From assembly GCA_033064195.1 (NCBI GenBank), contig JARBJD010000020.1:372001-436000 (forward strand): 64,000 nucleotides of DNA, in the 5' to 3' direction. The notes under the pieces were generated by a model. That model saw only the letters and a list, made by a program, of their open reading frames with translations, did no database searches and was not told the DNA's origin. This DNA is from Blattamonas nauphoetae. Lineage: Eukaryota > Preaxostyla > Oxymonadida. Shown piece after piece: positions 22,991 to 32,725 of this stretch. A program made the translations under genes and the position numbers. Positions within the stretch are counted from its first letter, which is position 1. Each line of letters starts with the position of its first letter.

Positions 22991-23014
22991 CGCGGAAGGA
23001 TATGATTTCGACTG

Positions 23015-24250
23015 TATACAGTGTCTGTCTCTGGCCATCCGATTGGCTCTCCATCAACTCCTTCTTCATCGCTCCACAACACGTCATTGGTGGTGATTGC
23101 ATCGTCGTCAAAGAAAGCGACTTCGTCTGCTCTCCAACTGAACCCATCAGATGGAAGCCAACTCAAATTTTCGTATTCGTACAGGATTGTTGGGATTTCG
23201 AATGGGTCAGTGGAAGGAGTTGTCCACTCTGTGGTGTTCGACACTCAAAAAGATATCAAGCGAGATGAAGCGCTGATCACAAAAATTGAGGCCGTTCTGG
23301 CGAGTTCACTCAACACATCGATCGTGATTGAACTTTCTGGAACGAATCTCCCGAGTGGCCAAGTTGGATTGATGACGCTGGTTAATTCATTCACTCTCGC
23401 TGTGTCGTTCAGTTCGTCAACATTTGGTCGAAGTTCTGTGATCGAACTTGGGGTGAGTGGTTCTCTCGCTTTTGATTCAGAATACAAAATCACAAGACTC
23501 GAAGACAGGAACAAGCGGACCATCCCAATTCACGAAACGACAATCACAACACCCCCAAAACCATCTCAATTGTCGCTGTGTGTTTGTGGGAATGAAGAAA
23601 GGGGAGAGATGGAGATGAGCGGAGCTGAACCACAGACGTGCACTCCAATCAATTCAGCGTGGAACACAGCGATGGCTCTCGGGATCTTGGACACGACAAT
23701 GCGAATTTTGAACTCAGCTGACCTCTCTTCTCCTCTCATCGTCACAACTCGCGTCCCATTCACTCTCATTTCGTTTCAGGCTGAGCCAGCCACCCTTCGA
23801 GCCAGCCCATCCTCGTCCCAACAATCATCACCCCTCGTGTCAGTGGAGGAGGGAGGACTGTGCAGACTGTCGTTCCTCGCAATCACAGCCGACTTGTCAA
23901 TCTCGACATTCAAACTTGTGTCAGCGTCTCAAGGGACAGTTGTGATTCGAAGCTGTTCGATTGAAGGAACACGCCCAAGCGAGATGAACAGCGAGGATGG
24001 ATCGATTTGTGGATGGTCTCGAGGTTTGATTGAGCTGATGGAGACCGACACCGAACTGAATGGTGTGACGATGAAAGAGATTGTGGTGGGAGGGATCTGG
24101 ATGAAAGGAGGAAAGCTGAACATCACAAAAAGCGAATTCTCTGAAAACGGACCATCGATCGCCAACTTCCCCTCCGCTCGACAAAACATTCACTGCGAGG
24201 GAGATGGAAGAATTGTGGTGGACAGTCTCGCTAAAGGGGACGGAACTGAG
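23015..24250 (+). pseudogene. Surface receptor copy 1, segment 2: Ig-like module and second beta-helix
   Basis: The frame resumes at 23017 right after the Tc1-like element and stays open to 24250. It continues the interrupted Ig-like module (YTVSVSGHPIGSP), adds another (SLNTSIVIELSGTNL), and then passes to a second repeat region, opening with PPKPSQLSLCVCGNEERGEM, that resembles copy 2 and the fragment at 42-44 kb. Asn-x-Ser/Thr sites such as NITKSE fit an extracellular location. It ends at the 9-bp target (24242-24250) of a Mutator-like insertion and continues at 26531. Confidence 0.75.
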
Positions 24251-26521
24251 GGGTAAGTCTAGACTCAGATCCGAAAAAGTCTAGACGCAGATCTGCAGAT
24301 CGGTCTAGGCGCAGATCTCGAAGTCTACGCGCAGATCTGGTTCCCAAAGCACTTCTAAGGCTTTTTTCTCACGACTTTGTTATGAAAACGAGAAAGAATT
24401 AAAGTTCTATTGAGAAAAAGTGTAAATAGAATGTGAAATACATTGCTGTGTGCTACTTGACATTGAACACGATTTTATGGGCAACTATTCTCCTGTTTCT
24501 CGACGCTAGATTCGTTTCGGAATAAAGGGCCAACATCATGTGCATTAGACTCCTCAAAACCCTGCAGGAACAGTCAGAAAATGACAATGATCTCTTCTCT
24601 CACAAGTTTGTCATTCAATTTTTCACGCCACTCCAGATCCAATTCAAGCCAAGTTGTGCCATGTCAATGAGCCTTTTTGGCAGTTATTTAGACTGCTCAG
24701 TCGCTTTTCTTCAATGGTTAAGACAAGACTCTCTTAGAACTTAGAATTCGAAGCTTGTCCTCTCGATGTCATGATATTCGGGAAACTGGAAGGAACCCAC
24801 AAGTACACTTTACTTGCACAACACATATTAAAGCCTGTTCGACAAGTACTTTCTTTGGGAGACGCCAGACCATCTCAAGGCAGAACTTTCGCCATACGAC
24901 GTTGAGTTGTTTGGAGAATGAGGGTTTTGAAGATTACAGCTGGAAAACACAGAAGAAAAGCGATTTACCATCAAATATGATGCGATCTCAGTGTGCCGAG
25001 AACAACCAACGTCTCCTCGAGCCAACTGAACGGCACAACTCAGAACAAGTACGAAACATCCTCCGCCAGCCCACTCCCGTCACTCCGCAGAAGTTCACAG
25101 CAGGACGAAGCACACCTCCGCTGGACGACAGCTTCCCCGAAGAGATCTCAGGCGACATGAGGCTCGCGTTTGTCCAACATCCAGCCACCCGCTTCGAAAG
25201 CGACGACTCCGACTCCGAGCCGCCTCCTCCACCGTCAGAGCCCCCGTCGCCAGGACCACCCACGTCTGAGCCAACACCTCCGCAGGAGAACGAGGAGTGG
25301 GAGTCTGACGTGCTGCTTCCTTCGCCGCCACAGACGATGCCGACACTCACGCAGCGGCGACAGCGGATGCCTCGTGTCTGTGCAGATCATCACACACTCG
25401 CTGTCCCTCCTCATCCCGCCTGTCTGCGATGACTTCACGCGGCTGCTCAACTTGGGCATGAATCGAGCATCGCCGAACGAGAAAGCGAGCGAGGAACGAA
25501 TTGTCTATCCAACACAGATTCCAAACCCAAGCACGCTCTCTGTCGCATTCGACTCAACGCAGCAATTCACGTTCGACATGAGTGCTGCTTAGAAAAGATA
25601 CAACGTCGAACACGACACAGTGCTCCACAAGCTCCTGCCCATCGCCTTCGCTGAGTTCTTGATGCTTCTCAACGAAGCCTTCCACAGAACATCATTCAAT
25701 CTTACGCCGAATCCACAGTGAATGGAGACAATGCTGATTATAGACGGACACAACCCTCGTCTGAACCAAATCTCGAACGACGCTTTCAACGAGGCCGAAG
25801 CAGAAGCAGTGAAGACGAAGAAGTCGTCGTCGGGTCTGCTGTACATTTCACCGTTCCCGACGACTCACCCCTCCCGCCCATGTCCATCTCGTTCGGAGGG
25901 TCGAAGGAGCAGGCCATCCCCGAAAGCGTACCGAAGCCGCTGCACAACATGTCGTCGATGTTGACCATCCCGACACCGTCGCTGCTCGCCTTCGAAGCCA
26001 TGGGAGCTCTGACCTTCCAAATCAGAAAGGGGAAACTGCGATTGGGGGCCGATCGGCTGGGCACGCACGCCCAACTTCACTGAATGCAGCAGGAGTGGTT
26101 TGGCGAGTGTGAGGGAGACGAGGCTGATTGAATTCACACCATCCTTCGGAGTTGGAAAGGAGACAACACCGGACTCATCATCCAGTTACTGGGCGCTGTT
26201 ACTATTGTCTTTTTGGAGACATGAACCATTTTATCTGTGTTCTTTCTGAAGATGTTTCAGAAAAGCCGATTTTTCGACAGTGGCCACGATCGACCCATTG
26301 AAACAGTTGATGGGTCTTCGCATCAATCACTCTCTTTTTTCTTTGAAACTCATCTTGTATCCTTAAACATCTATTCCACGTCTCTTTCATTCCTTAAAGA
26401 CACATTATAAACCAAAATAGAGACAATAATGACGGATCTGCGTGTAGACTTCGAGATCTGAGCCTAGACCGATCTGCAGATCTGCGTCTAGACTTTTCCA
26501 GATCTGAGTCTAGACCTACCC
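24251..26521. mobile_element. Mutator-like (MULE-type) non-autonomous element, 2271 bp
   Basis: Long inverted ends of about 88 bp (24251-24338 and 26434-26521) start GGGTARGTCTAGACTCAGATC. Each is built from four imperfect copies of a GTCTAGRCNCAGATCT-type unit. The element is flanked by a perfect 9-bp duplication, GGAACTGAG (24242-24250 and 26522-26530). The other receptor copy has a single GGAACCGAG there (about 52529), so the empty site is known. A 9-bp duplication plus long inverted ends is the classic Mutator pattern. No transposase is seen; the interior carries coding-like sequence unrelated to the receptor. Confidence 0.85.
24755..26083 (+). pseudogene. Coding-like cargo of the Mutator-like element, unidentified
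   Basis: The first frame (24755-25432, 225 codons) includes a Pro/Glu/Ser-rich low-complexity stretch (around 25220-25330). A second frame overlaps it (25170-25592) and reads on in a coding-like manner (VCDDFTRLLNLGMNRASP). Frames switch and stop several times before 26083, so it is either a multi-exon gene piece or a decayed one. GC content is higher than in the flanking AT-rich parts of the element. This looks like a captured host gene fragment, as in Pack-MULEs, but I do not recognise the source. Confidence 0.4.
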
Positions 26522-27922
26522 GGAACTGAGGACAGTCCTTCAGCGTGGATGGATGCCAGCGAGTGCTCAGTGGATGCTAAACAATCGATAAAGACTTCAC
26601 CACTTTTCGTGCCAACACTGAACTCGACTGAATCGACAGTTGAGACAGACAAGAATGGGAAACAGACAGTGAAAGTGGTTGGGAAGACACTGATGCCGTG
26701 TGGATTGTTGTTGGAAGTGTTTGAGTGGGACTCGTCAAAGAACGTGGAAGGGAAAAGCGAGCTTGTTGATCTGTCAACATCAACCGCGACACATTGGAAT
26801 GAAACTAAAATCATGATTCCTTTCTCGGCAGGAGATGTTGCGGAACTGAACAGAAAGATGGAATGGCGAGGTCGTCTTGTGTTTGGAAATGGATTGCGGA
26901 CTTCGAATTGGATGGTTGTGTCTGGATTGAGTTCGGGAAATAAATCGCTTGGAGGAGTGGGTTCGAAATGGTGGATTGCTGTGATCATTTCTCTGTCGTG
27001 TGCGCTTCTTGTTTCGGTGATGATCGTTGTGTGTGTCTGTTTGCGTCGAAAGCGACACTCAACTCGGAATGAACATTTGAAGAACGAAGAAATGTCGCCA
27101 GCTCAAATTGAAGAGGATGAGAAGATGGAAGAGCCCGATTCAATCACTGACCAATCGAACAGTGCGATCACTTCAGTTCCATCAGCCAAAGATAAACATG
27201 GAAACTCGTTTGGGGAGACACGATTTGGGAGTGAAGAAGTGATTGCACGAGGACAATCGTGTGTGGAAGTGATTGTGTGCAACGAGAAGATGGAGCGTTC
27301 AGTGGCGTTGGAGACAGACACGCTGTTCAACGCTCTTCACAATGGTCACTCTCCGCGATTTGTGGAGAAAGGAAAAGTGGGATCGGGGATTGCTCGTGGT
27401 CTTGTTCGTCTGGTTGAGATGAAAGTGATGGCAGATGTTTTGACTCGATTGTCGCCGCACTGGGTTCTGTTCGACACGAACGATCGAGTGAGTCTAAAGA
27501 TGCGAGAGGGGCAGAGTGTAGTGTTGGGTTCGAGTGGGATTGTTTCAGGAGGGATGAAGACATCGGAAGATGGCCAGCGATGGATGGCGCCCGAAGTGTT
27601 GGATGAGAATTGGAAAGCGACACTTGAGAATGCTGACCACGGGGCAGTTTTTAGTCTTGGCCTTGTCTTGTGGGAAATTGAGACTGGTTGTGTGCCGTTC
27701 GGGGAAGTTGATGGAGCGACGGCTCAGCGTCGACTGGCGTCAGACGAGAAGCCTGTGATGGAGAAAGTGAGTTCGTCGATGGAAGCGATCATCCTTCCCT
27801 GCCTCTCGCTTGATCCAACACAATGACCAACACTGAAAACAGTTCTGTCACAGCTGGACGAACTGAACAGCGTTGCTGAACCATCGAACAAGAAAGAAGG
27901 GATTGCAATGTCAAAGATTTGA
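26522..27922 (+). pseudogene. Surface receptor copy 1, segment 3: membrane span and pseudokinase tail
   Basis: The frame resumes after the 9-bp duplication (26531). It carries the juxtamembrane ectodomain, one span (WWIAVIISLSCALLVSVMIV) followed by RRKR, an acidic linker, and a C-terminal kinase-like domain. Seen are RWMAPEVL (APE motif), HGAVFSLGLVLWEIETG and PFGEVDG, as in tyrosine-kinase-like kinases. The catalytic loop reads LSPHWVLFDTNDRV, lacking the HRD Asp and the Asn. No DFG, glycine loop or VAIK lysine is visible, so it should be catalytically dead. A TGA at 27824-27826, where copy 2 has CGA (Arg), truncates the last 32 codons; the frame otherwise runs to TGA at 27920-27922. Confidence 0.78.
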
Positions 27923-28626
27923 TTCCACTTCAATCAACAGATTTCACAACGAAGCAATTCACACCCTTCTTCTTTGGACACCATCTTCATTTCAGAACCC
28001 TCTTTTTGATATTCATTCAAGTTTACACACTCTCAAGCAAACAATCATCTGACACTGTTTCGTCAGATTCCATCAACATTCAATCTCACATCACAACTTC
28101 TCGACTCCCTCAACTAGTTTCCACACCTCACAATCATCTTCGTTCACACCATCTCTCACCCACTCACACATTTACACACCAGTTCCTCTCTTCTCATCTC
28201 GTTTCAGGTATTGTTTTGAAACACCATTCACTTGTCCAAACGACACAGATCATCATTCTTTTAGGTTGGAGTGGGAAATGATCATTCTTTGTTTAGAACT
28301 GTCTTGTTTTGTTTGTTAGTTTTCGATGTGCGAGACTGCTCTCCTCTTTCGTGTTGCTGTGTTCTTCATCCTGGCTGCTGGCTTTGGATGGTTCTGATGA
28401 TTTTGTTGAACAGAGTCCATTTTCCTTGACTCTTCCCCGTCACCATCCTCTCCGTCTCTCTGATCAGTCACTTCAATCCCAGAATCATCATTTTTGTCTC
28501 CTTTTTTCTGATGAGGCCGGATTGGTGCTATTGCGTGAGAATAATTGCAAAAGAATCATAAAATAGAGAGAATGTTGTTCGGTTGACTGTCCCTGGGAAG
28601 AGAGACGAGAGAATGATGATCCAACC
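27923..28626. other. 3' flank of receptor copy 1, duplicated with copy 2
   Basis: No gene is seen. Sequence up to about 28520 matches 53933-54490 after copy 2, including a segment around 28350-28400 with GTTGCTGTGTTCTTCATCCT. In copy 2 this flank leads into the protease gene, so it may hold 3' processing signals of the receptor. Confidence 0.5.
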
Positions 28627-28922
28627 ATCAGTCAGTTTGGTAAATGGTAACAAGAATCAATAATCTTCAGAGAAAGAATGAGATGGTCTCCGGTTTGTAT
28701 CGTCATCCGAGATCATGGAAGAACGAAGAATGGGGCCGACGGGCAAATCAGACTAAGAAAGAATATTTAGATGTTATTATTCAGTTCTTTCAAGTCTTGT
28801 GGTCGTAAATCCTTGTTTTGAACGAAAGGAGCACTATTTGTGATGTCTGTGTAACCTGTCAGAATTGATCGTCCCATTGACGGAGAAAGTGGGACCTGCT
28901 ACCATTTATCAAACTGACTGAT
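28627..28922. mobile_element. MITE-like element, 296 bp
   Basis: 26-bp inverted ends (28627-28652 and 28897-28922) start ATCAGTCAGTTTG and differ at two positions. The interior is non-coding. No target duplication is clear. Size and ends fit a miniature inverted-repeat element; the superfamily is unknown. No second copy was noticed in this window. Confidence 0.65.
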
Positions 28923-31173
28923 TCTTCGCATTCAATTCTTGATTCTCGATGACCATTCAACCTCTCCTCCTCATTCATGTTTTTTGGATGGCAACCACAT
29001 GCACGGACCGACAAGTTCTACAGCCATCCCTCCAAATGGCCTTTGCTCCGACAGCAACCTCTCACACTTCTGGAAATGAACACGACTTTGTTCGTGAAAT
29101 ACACATGAACCAGAGAATGTATCATTCGAATGGGTATATCATGGATTCTTTCTCCCTTTGATTGCATGGAGCAGACACAACATTCTGCCATACACCGTGA
29201 TGGGCCAACACTCCCATTTCACAGCACAGATCATGGAGGATGACTCGAATCGCCATGGAATCACGACTCCATTCATTTGTGTTTTCTCGCATGCCTCAAC
29301 CTTGATGTCACTCATCTTATTGGATTGTGGATGGTGTGTGACAAGTGTCGATTGAATCTCGTCGTGAAGATTGACGATGAACAACTGCCCAATGATCTGA
29401 AACCCTGAATGATCTCGATTTGGAATGAGCAACGGATGGGGTGACTTTGGAAGCAGGATTTTCGTTTTTGATTGTTCTGACCGATCGATGGATGGAAAAG
29501 TCTCGTCTCGTCTGGTCTGGTCTTGACTGGTCTGGTCTGGTCTGGTGATTGGGAAAGTTTGTTTGGAGCTGTGAGGAAACAGTGGTTGTGGATGAAATGG
29601 GAATTGGGATGGATTCGATTGGAAGAGAGGACTGAGGGAGTGCTGGTGGACGCTGCTGGCCTCTTCTTGACCGACCACACCAAACCAAACGAGCGGGAGC
29701 GGGACGGCGTCGATTGAGATGAGTTGGGGGAGTGAGGTTGAACGAGGACGGGACAAAAGACATGATGGTGATTGCTGTTGCTGGAGTGGATGTGGGAGGA
29801 TGTGGGAGGGAAATGTTGGACAGTTCTGTTCTGTTGGGTTTCTTTTTGTGTTTGAGGGAATTTGTTGGGATGTGATGGAGTTGTTTTGTGGTGAAGGGAC
29901 TTTGGACTTGGGAAGAATGGAAGTTGTTGTGAAGGTTTGTTGGTCGGACGGGAAGGAAATTGGATCGAAATATGAAAATCGATGGACGGTGGACGAACTA
30001 TAGAATGAGCGTTCGATGCATTCCACCCCATCGTCGTCGTTCTTTTCGTCGCGATCGTTGGATGGGTCTCCTCTTTTCGGCAGACGGAGCAGACACAGCG
30101 ACCGCTCAACGAGACCCGCACCACAACATCGGCACCTCTCCACTTTCTCCTCTTTCCACCTTCGCCCCAAACAGTCTCTGATGCTCGATATGGAATCGTG
30201 TTCTCGCGTGAACGAATCAGCTGTGGACGAAAGTGGGATGGGGCATGGAAGGGACTGGTTCCGGATGGGGAATACGGAGCCACTGGACATTGTGAACTTC
30301 ACTCTCTCGCTCTCGCCATCGTTCACACTCGACCCGTCCTCTTGTGCCGTGCCTCACAGCCAGTGCGACAGGCGTGGTTTTCGGGATTGTGTGAATTGAT
30401 TGGCCACCTCGCACACGCTGTTCCACTCGCGCTCTCTCTCGCTCTCTCTCGCTTGGAAGGATTGGAAGGATTGGACGCAGGCAGAGGCAGAGCGAGATGT
30501 TGGAAGTGGGAGGGATGACGTGCGTGGACTCGCTCTCCGATGGGATGGGGTGGTCGGGAAAGGGGAGGTGAAAGCGCACAGCCTCTCGATGGACGTTGGA
30601 TTTGACAGAAGGGGACTGTCTATAGTTCATCAGCGTTTTCAACTCTCGTTCATCAGAGACCCATCTCATGGCAACGAGGGATCCGGTCGACTATCAACGA
30701 TCGACTCCAACCAAATCGAATCAATGAAAAATGAAGAAACGGGCCAGTTTCCATTCGTTGTTTTGAGGGCAAGAGTGGATCTGACGACGACTGATCCAAA
30801 CGCGACTGGGAGGAGATTGCTGCGAGACGTGTCGGTGGACAGAATCAGTCAGTTTGAAACAGGAACTGTCGAACCATTCAAACTCCGCGGTTCACAACTG
30901 AGATGATCTGGCCATTCCATTGGTTGGTTTATTCGGTGTGGTTCTGGTCGAATTCCTTCATCCCCGCGTGTTTCTTCATTCCAGACCATCAGCGTCTCGT
31001 CACTCCGTCTCTCACTTCGCGATGGAATGATTGAGTCTCCAATCCATTCATCTTCGCTTGAGCTTTTTGGCAACTCCAATAATCCGTTTTGAGTGCATTT
31101 TCATTGAACAAGTCGTGCTTTCATCGTTTATTGAGTGACCCATAACAACAAGTTGACCTGACAATCCGACAGA
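28923..31173. other. Decayed or non-coding region between receptor copy 1 and the helical-repeat gene
   Basis: About 2.25 kb has no gene I can support. Long minus-strand frames (for example 29139-30326) are Ser/Pro/Arg/His-rich and arise from low-complexity plus-strand sequence. A short array of TGGTC pentamers lies at about 29508-29548 and CTCTCTCG repeats at about 30430-30460. Short plus-strand islands look coding-like but broken, possibly old duplicate gene remains. Confidence 0.4.
30612..30663 (+). repeat. 52-bp direct repeat, left copy
   Basis: This matches 33279-33330 with about two differences; both begin GGGACTGTCTAT and contain CATCAGCGTTTTCAACT. The two copies bracket the helical-repeat gene at 31174-32244, 2.67 kb apart. 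Confidence 0.8.
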
Positions 31174-32244
31174 ATGACTGGTTTAGACTTGAAGATTCAC
31201 ACCTCACCTGATTCTTCTTGCCCTGGTATCTTTTCACACTATTTTTCACGTTCTGTAGACTCTTCTGCTTTCCTTAATTGGACCGAAGAAAAGCCTGAAT
31301 CCGAAGACGAACCTGCAGTTGTCTTCATGTCTCTTGTTGCCACTCTGAAGCTCCAACCTGCACCTGATGTCTCTCTGGAAGCTAAAGCAGTGAGATTCAT
31401 CAAATCTGTGTCTCAAACGACTCGATCATCTGCCAAAGCTTTTCTCAACAGCTTTGGGCGAATCACCGATGAATCTATGACGGATTTCGTACAGTCAATG
31501 GTAGTACTCCTTTCCACACCCAGCCAGGTCATCACCGCAGCCACAATGAAGATGCTCGATGATTTGGTTTTGTGGGGCTCCTCCAACAATCTTCTTCTCC
31601 TCGTCAAAGCCGATCTGATCCCTCAAATCGTCGTCACTCTCAATCTGCAGTCTCTTTCCTTTGCAGAAACAGAAGATATCCACATCAACGTCATGAGAAT
31701 CATCCGGAACTCTCTCTGGCTCGCAACTTGGGATGGTCTCACAGAACTCGAAATTGAAGCCCATGATGAACAACAAGCTGTTAACGAGACAGTTTTTAAG
31801 CAAGTTCTGTCGCCTTCGGAGAAGTATATTTGCCATTTGTGCGTGAACCGCTTTTCGATCATCGATGGAGATCAATCTGAGCGTTTTCTGAGGCTCCTCA
31901 CCCACCTCCTCCAAATATCTCCATATCATCAACCAACAATGGACATTATTCATCATATGCCTGTCATTCTCACGATATCAAGTTGCTTGACATTCTTCGA
32001 CAAAGATTTCACAATCTGGACTTTTCTGTACAGAATGAACAGCGCTCAGCGGGAATGGAACGACAAAAGGGGAGAAGTGCGACAGATGGGGATGAAAGTG
32101 CATCGAATGTTGAGAATGGAGGGCATCGAAGATGTGATGGAGGAAAGGCTGCGAAACGACCAAGACGAAGAAGGAGACAGTATTGTTGTCGAATCGATCA
32201 TGTTGCACAACCAGCCGGGCATGAACATCTCACAACTTTGGTAG
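31174..32244 (+). CDS. HEAT/ARM-like helical-repeat protein, 356 aa
   Basis: A single intact exon begins MTGLDLKIHTSPDSS and ends NISQLW. The body is a run of amphipathic helices with no signal peptide or membrane span. Signature stretches such as FLNWTEEKPESEDEPAVVF, ITAATMKMLDDLV, LVKADLIPQIVVTLN and KVHRMLRMEGIEDVMEERL match, from memory, a large lineage-specific family of uncharacterised oxymonad proteins. A scaffold or regulatory role is usual for such folds but not shown. A 52-bp direct repeat lies on each side. The gene looks functional while its surroundings are decayed, so it may be a young copy. Confidence 0.8.
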   Translation: MTGLDLKIHTSPDSSCPGIFSHYFSRSVDSSAFLNWTEEKPESEDEPAVVFMSLVATLKLQPAPDVSLEAKAVRFIKSVSQTTRSSAKAFLNSFGRITDESMTDFVQSMVVLLSTPSQVITAATMKMLDDLVLWGSSNNLLLLVKADLIPQIVVTLNLQSLSFAETEDIHINVMRIIRNSLWLATWDGLTELEIEAHDEQQAVNETVFKQVLSPSEKYICHLCVNRFSIIDGDQSERFLRLLTHLLQISPYHQPTMDIIHHMPVILTISSCLTFFDKDFTIWTFLYRMNSAQREWNDKRGEVRQMGMKVHRMLRMEGIEDVMEERLRNDQDEEGDSIVVESIMLHNQPGMNISQLW

Positions 32245-32499
32245 AAACAGACCGGCACCAGCGACTCTTTCGACCGATTTCTAACTTCTTTTGGACCACA
32301 GACCCTGTTTGTGTGTGATCTTTGTCGGCTCTGGCGTCACCTCATCGTTTGCCGGAACGATTGGGATAATCTCTCTCCCTCCACATTCTAAATCTCCTTC
32401 GCCTTTGGCGGGTGAAACTTTCGAAAACGATTCGGAAGGATCGGAAGATGTTGTCATCCAATTCATGGCCGTTCTCAATCCCTGCTCATTCGCCGCCCA
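32245..32499. other. 3' flank of the helical-repeat gene
   Basis: No separate gene is supported; a frame from 32291 into the minisatellite is open but low in complexity. Confidence 0.4.
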
Positions 32500-32725
32500 C
32501 ACACTCCCACTCCCCTCTTCTTCTCCCTCACCACCCACACCCTCCCACTCCCATCTGCCTCTCCCTCACCACCCACACCCTCCCACTCCCATCTGCCTCT
32601 CCCTCACCACCCACACCCTCCCACTCCCCTCTGCCTCTCCCATCACAACCCACACCCTCCCACTCCCCTCTGCCTCTCCCTCACCACCCTCACCCTCCCA
32701 CTCCCCTCTGCCTCTTCCTTCACCA
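32500..32725 (+). repeat. 38-bp pyrimidine-rich minisatellite, about 5.5 copies
   Basis: Tandem units of 38 bp (copy starts at 32523, 32561, 32599, 32637 and about 32676) with core CTCCCTCACCACCCACACCC. One strand is almost free of G. Since 38 is not a multiple of 3, each unit changes frame, so it is unlikely to be translated. Such strand-biased repeats can form triplex or i-motif structures. Confidence 0.9.

Larger units (their letters stand above)
17932..23014 (-). mobile_element. Tc1-like DNA transposon in receptor copy 1, split by a second transposon
   Basis: The ends read CAGTC, 13 bases, then TCCGCG on both sides (17932-17955 and, reversed, 23014-22991). Flanking TA dinucleotides lie at 17930-17931 and 23015-23016. 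CAGT ends plus a TA duplication are the Tc1/mariner hallmark. Without the nested element (20196-22405) it would be about 2.87 kb. The transposase is on the minus strand (22621-22408, then 20193-19390). The remaining 17956-19389 is non-coding AT-rich sequence with no second gene seen. Excision on paper restores the receptor frame exactly, joining TTC TA to T ACA GTG. Confidence 0.85.
13413..28520 (+). repeat. Segmental duplication, unit 1 (receptor copy 1)
   Basis: Sequence from about 13413 to about 28520 matches about 35764-54490 in the same orientation, apart from the insertions unique to each copy. Homology starts about 815 bp before the receptor start codon and ends about 600 bp after its stop, so the duplication covers a whole gene with its flanks. 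Most of it is visibly diverged at many positions, but 14693-14991 and 15549-16310 appear identical to unit 2. The boundaries are by eye. Confidence 0.85.

Noticed and set aside
29139-30326. 395-codon minus-strand open frame
   Set aside because: Ser/Pro/Arg/His-rich, with several overlapping long frames of similar nature on the same strand; it follows from low-complexity, purine-rich plus-strand sequence. No domain, no homologue in the window.
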